From: Chitinophagaceae bacterium
GTDB taxonomy: Bacteria; Bacteroidota; Bacteroidia; Chitinophagales; Chitinophagaceae
Length of the DNA stretch: 64,000 bases
Assembly (NCBI GenBank): GCA_016721385.1
Contig: JADKIE010000004.1
Span: forward strand, 310,001 to 374,000
Direction of reading: 5' to 3'
Shown: positions 41,393 to 49,764 of the stretch, in pieces
Numbering within the stretch: position 1 is the stretch's first letter
Layout of the letters: each line of letters begins with the position of its first letter
Notes under the pieces: generated by a model
Databases searched by the model: none
Seen by the model: the letters and a program-made list of their open reading frames with translations, nothing else
What the model was told of the DNA's origin: nothing
Made by a program: the position numbers and the translations under genes

Positions 41393-42094
41393 CTATTGCT
41401 TTGCAGCCTCATTTTCGGCACCTTTTGTACCACCTCTGTTAGTAGCCTTAATGGTTGCAAATCTTATTTTTAATCCTGCAATTTTCATATTGTCGGCACT
41501 GGCTAAATCTTTTTCTACACTATTTTTCCTGGTATCTAGTGCTTCGTAAAGTACTTTAATTTCGTCCCAATCTTCTCTGGTATAACTATTCTTATTATCG
41601 GCAACAGTATTTACAAAATTTTTATAAACACTTAATATGTTTTTTGCAGTAACATAGTCAAATTTAATATCTGCACCTATTTTACCTTCGCCAAAAAGCC
41701 TGTTACGCAACGCTTGCCTGTAATCCGGTGCTACAGGAGTTGCAGGAGTTGTAGTATTCATTGTAATCTTTGGTTCTGCTTCTTTTTCTTTTAATTTTGT
41801 CTCATAGGCTTCTTTTAATTGAGCGTATTTAAGTTTACTTTCTGCAACTTTTGTTTTATCGGCAGTTTCAAGCAATCCCATTGAATTTTCTACTTTTATT
41901 ACCCTTGCCTGATATCCGTCATTAACGGTTGACCAATTTGCGATTGTATAAACCGGATCTGCAGCTTTTACAGAGTCAACATAGTTATTTAAATTGGATG
42001 CATCAAGTTTAGCAGTTTCATTTGTTGAACTGTTGCAGGCAGATAAAGCAAAAGCTATTACCGTTGCTGCGATTAGTATTTCTTTTTTTTTCAT
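41393..42094 (-). CDS. Lipoprotein of unknown function
   Basis: This intact 233-residue protein has a lipoprotein signal (MKKKEILIAATVIAFALSAC, Cys at about residue 20). The mature protein is helical and rich in Lys, Ala and Asn, with 'DGYQARVIKVENSMGL', 'KLKYAQLKEAYETKLKEKEAE' and 'YTREDWDEIKVLYEALDTRKNSVE'. The pattern suggests a helical bundle facing the periplasm. I know no function for it. It is transcribed toward, and probably with, the small lmo0937-type membrane gene. Confidence 0.65.
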   Translation of the reverse strand: MKKKEILIAATVIAFALSACNSSTNETAKLDASNLNNYVDSVKAADPVYTIANWSTVNDGYQARVIKVENSMGLLETADKTKVAESKLKYAQLKEAYETKLKEKEAEPKITMNTTTPATPVAPDYRQALRNRLFGEGKIGADIKFDYVTAKNILSVYKNFVNTVADNKNSYTREDWDEIKVLYEALDTRKNSVEKDLASADNMKIAGLKIRFATIKATNRGGTKGAENEAAKQ

Positions 42095-42382
42095 TTTCTT
42101 ATTTGTTTTGATAATTATGACTGGTAAATAAACTATATGTTTTTCCCTTTCATAAAGGTGGTGTTAATTACCGCATAAAATGTTATACCGTAGTTGTTAA
42201 AAGTTACATCATTCACACATTTTCGTAAAGCTGTGAATAATGTAATAATGTATGTCAATTGTATAACACTTTACAATCTATACTGGTTAAACTTTGTACC
42301 ACGTTTATAGTAGTTACTCCGGTAATGATTAACAAATTATTTAACAGCTTAAGAGAACAAATTAAAATTTAAATTAAACAGT

Positions 42383-43453
42383 ATGAAACGGATAAAAACA
42401 ATTTCAATATTTCTACTTTTATTTAGTAGCTCAACATTTGCACAACAACTCGATTTATCCTTAATACCTTACCGGCAAGGTAATTTATGGGGATACGCCT
42501 ATGCAGATAAAAGTATTGCTATAGCCCCCATTTTTCAAAATGCAAAATGGTTTTCTTACGGCTATGCTGCCGTTGAAAAAGGTAATAGATATGGTTACAT
42601 AAACAAACAAGGTTTTTTGGTAATACCATATAAATTTTACGATGCAAAAGCATTTGTAAAAGGTTATTTTGATAGCGATGAAAAGCACAGTGCCGGTGGA
42701 AAAGTTATGCAAAATGAAGATTCGGTATTATTTGCCGGTGCAGTAATAAAATTAAATGGCATTGAAAGATGCATTGATACAAAAGGTCGTGTAATGACTA
42801 AATGCCCGGCTATAAATGAAAACAGACCAGATAATAATCAACCCATTTTAACGGTAACCAATCAAATTGTTTACAGTTTAAAAAGTGATGCAAATATTTT
42901 TGACAAATTGGTAGACGACTATCATCTGCCTAACAACAACAATACTTATTATATTGGTTTAAAAAACAATAAATACGGAGTTATAAACAATACTTTTGAC
43001 ATTATTGTTCCCTTCGAATACGACTCTATAAAAAGGGTAAATCTTAATGAAACCGTTTATCTACAGGTGCAAAAAAATGGTATGACAGGTTTGTATACCG
43101 GCACAGGAGATATTTTTTTGCAGGCAAACAAAACCAGACTTTCATATGCTACTCCAACAAAAGAAACGGTATATTTTATTGAATCGCAAAATGGAATTGC
43201 AAGATTAAGAGATGTAAATAATCAAGACTTAATTAATGCCGATTACTCCGACATTGCTTACGATGAAAACGGTGGTTTTATATTAACCTCAAGTGATAAT
43301 TACAAAGGGTATTATTTTTTGGACAAAAAAATTATTAAGCCAAAATATTTGGAAGTAAGGTTAGTAAGAGGCGGAAATTTTTTATTAGTTAAAACAGTAA
43401 CGGGTAAAGCAGGCTATGTAAATGCTGACGGAGTGGAGTATTTTACAGAATAG
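42383..43453 (+). CDS. Exported WG-repeat protein
   Basis: This intact 356-residue protein has a signal peptide (MKRIKTISIFLLLFSSSTFAQ) and several WG beta repeats: 'QGNLWGYAYADKSIAIAPIF', 'NRYGYINKQGFLVIPYKFYD', 'NKYGVINNTFDIIVPFEYDSI' and 'KAGYVNADGVEYF'. WG repeats form beta arrays that probably bind other proteins or envelope parts. It is monocistronic, with its own terminator. Confidence 0.8.
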   Translation: MKRIKTISIFLLLFSSSTFAQQLDLSLIPYRQGNLWGYAYADKSIAIAPIFQNAKWFSYGYAAVEKGNRYGYINKQGFLVIPYKFYDAKAFVKGYFDSDEKHSAGGKVMQNEDSVLFAGAVIKLNGIERCIDTKGRVMTKCPAINENRPDNNQPILTVTNQIVYSLKSDANIFDKLVDDYHLPNNNNTYYIGLKNNKYGVINNTFDIIVPFEYDSIKRVNLNETVYLQVQKNGMTGLYTGTGDIFLQANKTRLSYATPTKETVYFIESQNGIARLRDVNNQDLINADYSDIAYDENGGFILTSSDNYKGYYFLDKKIIKPKYLEVRLVRGGNFLLVKTVTGKAGYVNADGVEYFTE

Positions 43454-43470
43454 CATTAAAAAATAGAAAT

Positions 43471-43503
43471 AATGCCGGGTTTATGCATTATAAACCCGGC
43501 ATT
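43471..43503 (+). terminator. Hairpin terminator of the WG-repeat gene
   Basis: A perfect 14-bp stem (AATGCCGGGTTTAT and complement) has a GCATT loop. The T tract after it is weak (TTTAAATT). Confidence 0.75.
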
Positions 43504-43791
43504 TAAATTACTATCATTGAAAAACCCGAATTTTAAAAAATACCTGCCGAATTTAATATCACCACTACTTCTCCTCCACAATTAGTTACACCATTTACTA
43601 CTTAAGCATTTGTTTGCTGCATGAAAATGTAATACAGCATGCTGTTAAATGATTGGCTTATATAATATTTCTCATAAATGCTGATGGGAAATATCAGTTT
43701 AAAACATAACATTAGTCATATATTTTACATATCAAAGTATTTATTTTCGATAATCTTTTTTATTATTATTTTTAAATAAATTTTTTAGATT
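43504..43791. other. Intergenic, nothing recognised
   Basis: About 290 A/T-rich bases lie between two plus-strand genes. No frame, RNA gene or repeat was identified. It presumably contains the promoter of the next gene, but no clear consensus was found. Confidence 0.4.
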
Positions 43792-44238
43792 ATGAAAAGA
43801 ACTTACTGGATAAACGTTACTAATGTAGATAACAGGCTGGTTATATATTTAAACGGCGAAACGCTTTGGGATAGTGGCATTGTACACGACGATCCTGAAA
43901 TGAATCATTTTATAGACATAACATTACCGCTAAAAGAACATCCAAATCAATCAAACGAACTGATATTCGAAGGATTTAATGATGATTATCATGCAAGTAT
44001 TAAAGATGATAATGTTGAGCTAAAATCTTGGCATTTTGGATACCGTGTATTTAGAAAAGTAGAAGATGCGGAAGGAAACGTTATTAGTGAAGAAGATATG
44101 CTTAAACCCTATAACGAAAAGCATATGAGTAATCCAAACATTAGAGCAATAAACAACAGTTACATTATTGTAGCCAGTAAGGAAGGCGAAGGTTTTAAAG
44201 TAATTTCAAACTCTTTATCGCAGCATTTTTATAATTAA
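43792..44238 (+). CDS. Unrecognised 148-residue protein
   Basis: This intact protein has no signal peptide. The N-terminal half is beta-rich ('YWINVTNVDNRLVIYLNGETLWDSGIVH', 'NELIFEGFNDDYHASI') and resembles a jelly-roll carbohydrate-binding module. The second half is charged and helical ('EDAEGNVISEEDMLKPYNEKHM'). No catalytic motif is visible. The function is unknown; the carbohydrate-binding reading is inference from pattern only. Confidence 0.55.
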   Translation: MKRTYWINVTNVDNRLVIYLNGETLWDSGIVHDDPEMNHFIDITLPLKEHPNQSNELIFEGFNDDYHASIKDDNVELKSWHFGYRVFRKVEDAEGNVISEEDMLKPYNEKHMSNPNIRAINNSYIIVASKEGEGFKVISNSLSQHFYN

Positions 44239-44304
44239 AATATAGCCGGGCATTTAATTTCCAATATGCAAGAATTAAACCAGAGTTGATATTTTGTTTT
44301 AAAG

Positions 44305-44344
44305 AAATTGTTAAGGGTTGACTTTGTTCAACCCTTAACAATTT
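44305..44344. terminator. Bidirectional terminator
   Basis: A 16-bp perfect stem (AATTGTTAAGGGTTGA and complement) with a CTTTGT loop lies between convergent genes. Confidence 0.85.
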
Positions 44345-44378
44345 TAAGCATTTAATTACTGTTGTACATACACATAAT

Positions 44379-44754
44379 TTATGCTTTTATCATGTGCAAA
44401 TACCTGTCTTTATTATCAATAATTGCCCAAAGATTTATGATGGCAAATACTGCAGGGACAGCCAGGCCTGCAGGGTCAAACGTTAAGTGATGTACAATTA
44501 TACCTACCATTACCGGTAAAATTACAATAGCACCCAATGCCCTGGTCTTTGGAATAGCAATTAACAAGCCACCAATTATTTCCACAATACCAATTAAAGG
44601 CATTAGCCATTTAATAGTACCAAATGCCCCAAACAACGTTTTTGTTGCTCTGTTAACTCCGGCATTGGCATAAATGGAACTAGTTTATTAGCTCCAAACA
44701 CTATCATCCCCAATCCAAAAGTACGCATAGCACCATTAAAATTTTATCTTTCAT
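44379..44754 (-). CDS. DoxX-like membrane protein, frames broken
   Basis: About 125 residues after repair. The C-terminal frame reads 'LFGAFGTIKWLMPLIGIVEIIGGLLIAIPKTRALGAIV' and 'PVMVGIIVHHLTFDP' with helices typical of DoxX. The N-terminal part, 'MKDKILMVLCVL' then 'GLGMIVFGANKLVPFMP', lies in two other frames, with breaks near 44,712 and 44,648. DoxX family proteins are small inner-membrane proteins of uncertain role. It is convergent with the preceding gene and divergent from the T9SS gene at 44835. Confidence 0.7.
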
Positions 44755-44834
44755 ACATAATTAGTTTTAGTAAATTAAATATACAATTTATTTTTTTACT
44801 TAATAATTTTAAAGGCTATTTATATCTTCGTACA

Positions 44835-47186
44835 ATGAAGCTATTTTTACCATTACTGATAATCTTTTTTTTAAGTACACAGCAAAATTCTACTGCCCAA
44901 TGCAATAGCACAAACGCTTTATTGTTTCAAGATTTTGAAGGTTATAGCGTATCCAATCCTCCACCGGGATGGATTACTAAAAATGTTGATTACGATGCAT
45001 TTAGTACTTTTCTTGCTTATAGTGGTACTAAACGATTAGGCATGAATGATGTAAATGATTCAATTATTACGCCGTTAGTTAGCTGCCCTAATCAAATTAA
45101 TTTTTATTGGCGTGCCTCGGGTGCCAGCAGCAGTTGGGTGGTACAAATTCAATACAGTACAGATTTAGCAAACTGGACAACAATTGACAATATTACCACA
45201 ACAGGAAGTGGTAGTCCAATTACATATCAACTTAAAACCATTGCTTTTCCAAACAACATATTAACTCCACCGTTTGGGGTTTACATTCGCTGGAATATGA
45301 CATCCAGAGTAAGTGGTACTTTTTATTTAGATGATGTGTGTATGCTGCAAGGTGTTTGCCATGCGGTAGCAACACAACTAAGATTTACGCAATACACCAG
45401 TAACTGTGTACCATCCGGTATCCCTTTTTCGGCACAGGTGTGTGCTACAGATAATAACGGTTTTACCGATACTACTTTTACCAACACCATTACATTAAGT
45501 ACAAGTAGTCCCGGTACTTTGGGAGGCACGTTAAGTGTAAATGCTGTTGCAGGTTGTGCTACATTTAATAATGTTACTTACTCCGGCGTATCACCATTAA
45601 GCATAACTGCACAGTCAGGTTCCTTTACATCCCCTGTGCCTTTAACAGGCTTAAATATTCAAACTACCTGTCCCAATGTAGATACACTAAAAGTTGTTAC
45701 TTACAATCTTTTAAATTTTCCTTTAGGAGGTGTTTATGCATTAGGCGGTGCTTGTACGCTACAGGAGCCAGGCCCTAACAGATGGGACACTTTGAAATAT
45801 ATTATGGAATACATGCAGCCGGATATTTTAATAGTACAAGAATTGCAAACAGAACTAGGAGCCGATATGGTTTTGAGCAATGCCCTAAATGTAAATGGTG
45901 TTACACATTATGCCCGTGCCCCTTACATACCCAACCGCAGTACAGCCAACACAAAATACAATAATGAATTATTTTATAATACCGATAAATTAACACTTTA
46001 TAATACCACTACCATTGGCACGTCTATCAGAGACTGTTGTGTTTATACTTTGTATTGCAAAGATCCGCAACTAAATGCCCACCACGATACTACATTTATT
46101 GATATGTATTGTATGCATACAAAAGCAAAAGGACTTGGGGCTGCTCAGGCTACTTTAGATAGCATACAAAGAGCTGCCGACTGCCAAAAAGTAATGGACA
46201 CAATACGGTTGCGGCAAACAACCAATAGAAATGCAATTTTGGGTGGTGACTTAAATTTGTACTCAAGTAACGAAGGCGCTTTTCAAAATTTAACCACAGG
46301 GCTATATAAATTTAATGACCCAATAAATGCTCCCGGAGCATGGGAAAGTAATGCTGCATTTGCGTATACACATACACAGGCTGCCCGAAGTGGCAGTTTA
46401 CAAAGTCTGGAATGTGGCGCTACCGGTGGCTTAGATAGCAGGTTAGATTTTTTATTAGCAACTGACGATATTATGAATGATGCCAAGCACATGAAGTATA
46501 TACCTAATTCGTACAAACCTTTTGGCAATAGTGGCAATTTGTTTAATAAATCGGTAAACGACCCAACCAATTCAAGTGGAGTGCCTTTTTCAGTTTTAAA
46601 CAGGCTAATAAATATGAGTGACCATGTTCCTGTAGAGTTAAAAGTTGCTGTAAAATACCCAAATGCAGTTTTGAGCCTGTTGGATGAAATAGTTTTAAAA
46701 GGAAATGTGGTAAATGATAACATCTTTTTAAACTGGGAATACAAAACCACTAAAAAAATTGTGAGTCTTGCTCTTTATGCCAATAATAAAATTGTATATA
46801 CTCAAAAAGACGGTTTCAACCAAAGGTATTTTACCTTAAAAAATATAGCTAACGGATATTATCAATTTAGAATACAAGCACAATTACAAGATGGCGAAAT
46901 TGTTTACAGTAACACCATAGCTCTTTTACAAAAAAATAATATTGAGTTAACGGCCAGCCCAAATCCTTTTTTGGATGTAATAAAAATAAATGGATTTACT
47001 CAAAAGAATACTCCTGTAAGTATAAAAATTACCGATACAAAAGGGATTGTTGTACACAAACAATTTTTTGCAAAACCATTGGATGGCTTTATTGATTTAA
47101 AAACTGTACAACTTAGTAAAGGATTTTACTTTATTTATATCTTGCAAGATAACCGTACGCAGGTTTTAAAAGTAATTAAACAATAA
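44835..47186 (+). CDS. T9SS-exported endonuclease/exonuclease/phosphatase-fold protein
   Basis: This intact 783-residue protein has a signal peptide (MKLFLPLLIIFFLSTQQNSTAQ) and a choice-of-anchor-J-like domain ('LLFQDFEGYSVSNPPPGW', 'FYWRASGASSSWVVQIQYS'). An Ig-like module follows, then an EEP domain beginning 'LKVVTYNLLNFP' and continuing with 'PDILIVQELQ', 'AILGGDLNLYSS' and the terminal 'MSDHVPVEL'. The EEP motifs (N, E, DxN, DH) are complete, so phosphodiester or DNA hydrolysis at the surface is likely. The last 80 residues are a T9SS sorting module ('ASPNPFLDVI', 'GFYFIYI', 'VLKVIKQ'). Confidence 0.9.
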   Translation: MKLFLPLLIIFFLSTQQNSTAQCNSTNALLFQDFEGYSVSNPPPGWITKNVDYDAFSTFLAYSGTKRLGMNDVNDSIITPLVSCPNQINFYWRASGASSSWVVQIQYSTDLANWTTIDNITTTGSGSPITYQLKTIAFPNNILTPPFGVYIRWNMTSRVSGTFYLDDVCMLQGVCHAVATQLRFTQYTSNCVPSGIPFSAQVCATDNNGFTDTTFTNTITLSTSSPGTLGGTLSVNAVAGCATFNNVTYSGVSPLSITAQSGSFTSPVPLTGLNIQTTCPNVDTLKVVTYNLLNFPLGGVYALGGACTLQEPGPNRWDTLKYIMEYMQPDILIVQELQTELGADMVLSNALNVNGVTHYARAPYIPNRSTANTKYNNELFYNTDKLTLYNTTTIGTSIRDCCVYTLYCKDPQLNAHHDTTFIDMYCMHTKAKGLGAAQATLDSIQRAADCQKVMDTIRLRQTTNRNAILGGDLNLYSSNEGAFQNLTTGLYKFNDPINAPGAWESNAAFAYTHTQAARSGSLQSLECGATGGLDSRLDFLLATDDIMNDAKHMKYIPNSYKPFGNSGNLFNKSVNDPTNSSGVPFSVLNRLINMSDHVPVELKVAVKYPNAVLSLLDEIVLKGNVVNDNIFLNWEYKTTKKIVSLALYANNKIVYTQKDGFNQRYFTLKNIANGYYQFRIQAQLQDGEIVYSNTIALLQKNNIELTASPNPFLDVIKINGFTQKNTPVSIKITDTKGIVVHKQFFAKPLDGFIDLKTVQLSKGFYFIYILQDNRTQVLKVIKQ

Positions 47187-47306
47187 TACTGTTTTAGTTG
47201 TTATTATTAGGTAGTACGATTTGCAGCAGGTACATAAGCACAAAGTATCCATATTTTTTGCTACAGTATTTTGTAAAATAATTTTCATTTTAATAAAAGT
47301 ATAACA

Positions 47307-47501
47307 GTGTATCCCTATCACAATAAAATAAAGCAACGCATTGCCAATAACGAATTGGTACGATATGAGTATGTAGATAAATACAAAAACATTGCTCCTT
47401 GCCTATTGCTTTACTTTAACACAGCGCCATTTATTAAGCCCATAAGAGAGCATCGTTTTGAGGAATATGAAATTTTGCTGGGCAAATGTTTTTCGCAATA
47501 A
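47307..47501 (+). CDS. Small conserved-looking protein, unrecognised
   Basis: A 64-residue frame starts with GTG: 'YPYHNKIKQRIANNELVRYEYVDKYKNIAPCLLLYF', then 'FIKPIREHRFEEYEILL'. The alternating charged and aromatic sequence looks like real protein and resembles small Chitinophagaceae proteins I recall, but I can name no family or function. No ribosome site is evident. Confidence 0.5.
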   Translation: MYPYHNKIKQRIANNELVRYEYVDKYKNIAPCLLLYFNTAPFIKPIREHRFEEYEILLGKCFSQ

Positions 47502-47542
47502 CATAATGGTTTGGCGTTATTGGTTTACAGACTAACATGAAG

Positions 47543-48090
47543 CTAAAAAACTTCCATCGTTTCAAAAATAGATAAAGCATCTTTATAAAATTGTTTAGAG
47601 CTATTAGCAACACTTATATATGTTAGTGTAATTAACTTATTATCTATAAATATTAGTCGTTGGCAGGTAAATAAATTCTTTTCTTTTCCATCCATTTCTT
47701 TAGTGCATGTATATTCCATTTGATATGCATCGTTATCGTTAATTTCAAAAATTTCATCTTTTACCAATTGGTAATTTTTTAGTTTTTCGGCAAGCGTTTT
47801 TTTAAGAGTGGTTTGTATATTAGCAATATCAATAATTGTACTTGATAATTTTGTTACCATAACATTTATGTTTTCTATAAATTCATCGTCATCACCTTCG
47901 CTGGGTGTTTTAATAAATAATTTTGCTTTTTCGGTACTGTCGGGTACTCTAATTGTCCAATTATCCGGGTATTTAATGCTAAACCCGTTTGTTTTATCGG
48001 TATATAATTTAAAAGCCGATGTTTGGGTTTCATTTGCCCAAAAACACTCATACAGAACAAGCTTAATATTATTGTACTAATAACTTTCAT
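47543..48090 (-). CDS. Exported PsbP/DUF1795-like protein, frame broken
   Basis: About 182 residues after repair. A signal peptide (MKVISTIILSLFCMSVFGQ) is followed, after a break near 48,030, by 'SAFKLYTDKTNGFSIKYPDNWTIRVPD'. This matches the start of PsbP/DUF1795-like domains. The rest reads 'SEGDDDEFIENINVMVTKLSS', 'LVKDEIFEINDND' and ends 'FYKDALSIFETMEVF', the usual last helix. The role is unknown. Upstream lies a hairpin element shared with the MORN gene at 54.8 kb. Confidence 0.7.
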
Positions 48091-48150
48091 AATAAAAATT
48101 TTAATTAAACAGTCTTTTTTCTACGAAGTGAAGATAGGGTTGTAAATTAA

Positions 48151-48182
48151 CCGGCAATATACCCTCTAAGAGGTATTTTTTG
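48151..48182 (-). promoter_or_regulatory. ATACCC/GGTAT hairpin element in the 5' region
   Basis: ATACCCTCTAAGAGGTAT with T6 after it resembles the hairpin at 54,871-54,896, and the flank (GATAGGGTTGTAA) is also similar. It lies about 75 bases before the start at 48090. No gene ends on either strand just before it here, so it is unlikely to be a plain terminator. Confidence 0.45.
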
Positions 48183-48192
48183 CTACTATACC

Positions 48193-48212
48193 TTACAAAT
48201 AAGAATTTGTAA
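48193..48212. promoter_or_regulatory. 8-bp inverted repeat in a divergent promoter region
   Basis: TTACAAAT-AAGA-ATTTGTAA is a perfect palindrome of operator size, midway between the genes at 48090 and 48313. A direct repeat TTGCAAA(C/T)TAC occurs at about 48,257 and 48,273. Both could bind a regulator (inference). Confidence 0.35.
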
Positions 48213-48312
48213 AATATTTAAAGCAGATTTAAGATAGTATATTACCACAAAGTAGTATTGCAAACTACTGTTTTGCAAATTACTTTTATAGCTTACTTGT
48301 AAATTTAAATTT

Positions 48313-49249
48313 ATGTCTGTAAAAATTACGATTAACCTTTTTAGTGGTGTAAAAAATCCCAGTTTTATATTAAGTGATGCTGCATACGAAAAGTATTTGC
48401 AACAGTTTGAAATTGGAAAATTTAAAAAGCCTACTAAACAATCAAAGCCTTACCCAGCTGTGTTAGGTTTTAGAGGAATTACCATTGAGCAACAAGGCAG
48501 TAGAAATAAAGCCGAAGATGTTGTTACTACACATTTAACCCATGATGCAGCTTTTGCTAACGGTTTGGTTGCCGATGCTACACTTGATTTTAATCCACTT
48601 ATTTTTGATAATTTAGAAAAAATAAGAGGAATGGATAACCCTCGTATTTTTAGAAAAAAGCTGGAGCAAAGTATAGAAGAATTTATAAATAAAAGAGAAC
48701 TGTATAATCGCAATTATGCTATTTATTTTGATAAAACATTATTAGAGTTTTACAGACCTTTAAAGTATAAAGCCTGCTATTGCTCACCCGTACCCGATTT
48801 AGATAATTGGAACACCCTTGCTGTACAAGGTGGTAATAATTGCTACAACTATGGCACCAATTACCGAACCGATACATATGCCCAACCCGGCGAAGCCACA
48901 GGCAACAAGTATAACGATATGAACAGTTGCAACCCCGGTGGCGCTGCTAAAAGTGTAAAAGCAGGAGCAATTTCCGACGGGTTAATAGGAGTTGCCTACT
49001 AACGATAATAAATGCCCCGGTAGTGGCCATTTAGTGGCGTTGGTTTTGGATACTACACCTAGCCAGGATTACCATTGGTATAGAAAAGGCAGTAGCGGAA
49101 AATGGTCGCATAAACCAGGTGGCGGGCAAGCTACAATTTTAGATAGTTCCGGTTTACCCATTACCGACCCCAGAACGGCAGACCGAGGACGATACAATGA
49201 TTTTTGTACTTTTATGCAAGTAATACATGGGCATTTTAAAATTACTTAA
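48313..49249 (+). CDS. 'FSG..NP' domain fused to a C-terminal Cys/His domain, frame broken
   Basis: I do not recognise a named family. The repaired protein is about 311 residues with no signal peptide. The N-terminal 110 residues have 'ITINLFSGVKNPSFILSDAAY' and 'AVLGFRGITIEQQG', a pattern shared with the next gene. After a helical linker ('IEEFINKRELYN') comes a Cys-rich domain: 'YKACYCSPVP', 'GGNNCYNYGTNYRTDTYAQPGEATG', then (after a break near 48,990) 'CPGSGHLVALVLD', 'DYHWYRKGSSGKWSHKPGG' and 'DPRTADRGRYNDFCTFM'. An invariant-looking Cys and His suggest a papain/NlpC-like enzyme or a structural shell-like protein; neither is shown. Confidence 0.6.
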
Positions 49250-49582
49250 GTGCATACTAAAACAATAGTGCAACTACAAGTTTTTTCCGGAAGACGAAAC
49301 CCTCAGTGGGAATTAACCGAACAACAAAAAAAGGCTTTTGTTAAATTATGGATTGCAGCTAAAGTTGAAGAACAAAAAATTAATTTGCCATCCAACTTAG
49401 GCTATCAGGGTTTTGTGGTTTGGGATAATTTGTATAAATGGATTATTTACAATGGGCATGCTCACCGTATGCATAATAAAGTAATTGAAACAAAAAAAGA
49501 TACCGGCAATGGTATTGAACTTTTTTTACGAAACACTTTACCAAAGAATATTGCTGTTGAATTAAAGGAAATGGGATTGTGA
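49250..49582 (+). CDS. Stand-alone 'FSG..NP' domain protein
   Basis: A 110-residue frame begins with GTG immediately after the previous stop (0-base gap). It reads 'IVQLQVFSGRRNPQWELTEQQKKAFV', then 'NLGYQGFVVWDN' and ends 'NTLPKNIAVELKEMGL'. The pattern FSGxxNPxxxL...LGYxGF repeats the N-terminal domain of the upstream protein, so this is a paralogous single-domain copy. Tight coupling suggests the two act together. I know no function. Confidence 0.6.
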   Translation: MHTKTIVQLQVFSGRRNPQWELTEQQKKAFVKLWIAAKVEEQKINLPSNLGYQGFVVWDNLYKWIIYNGHAHRMHNKVIETKKDTGNGIELFLRNTLPKNIAVELKEMGL

Positions 49583-49660
49583 AAATTTGATTTAAAATGA
49601 CTTTGTATTTGCAGGTGTAAACCTTTTTCAGGACAAGACAGAATATTTTCTGCTGCTGTA

Positions 49661-49722
49661 TGCCGCTTGTGTGGAGACAAGGCGGCGGCGAAAAACTTAG
49701 CGGAAACACCAACGTAGGCGAG
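49661..49722. repeat. GC-rich interspersed repeat, copy 1
   Basis: The segment CCGCTTGT...GACAAGGCGGC...AACTTAGCGGAAACACCAACG is far more GC-rich than its surroundings. It recurs at 56,816 and 57,031. The first part forms an inverted repeat. Confidence 0.7.
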
Positions 49723-49764
49723 AAATTGTTCTGTTAATAAAAATCGTCCATTAAACACTTGTAT

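Noticed and set aside
49443..49758. Minus-strand frames containing 'VGVSAKFF' here and at 56,758-56,979
   Set aside because: They look conserved to each other only because both translate the same GC-rich DNA repeat; no starts or families support them as proteins.
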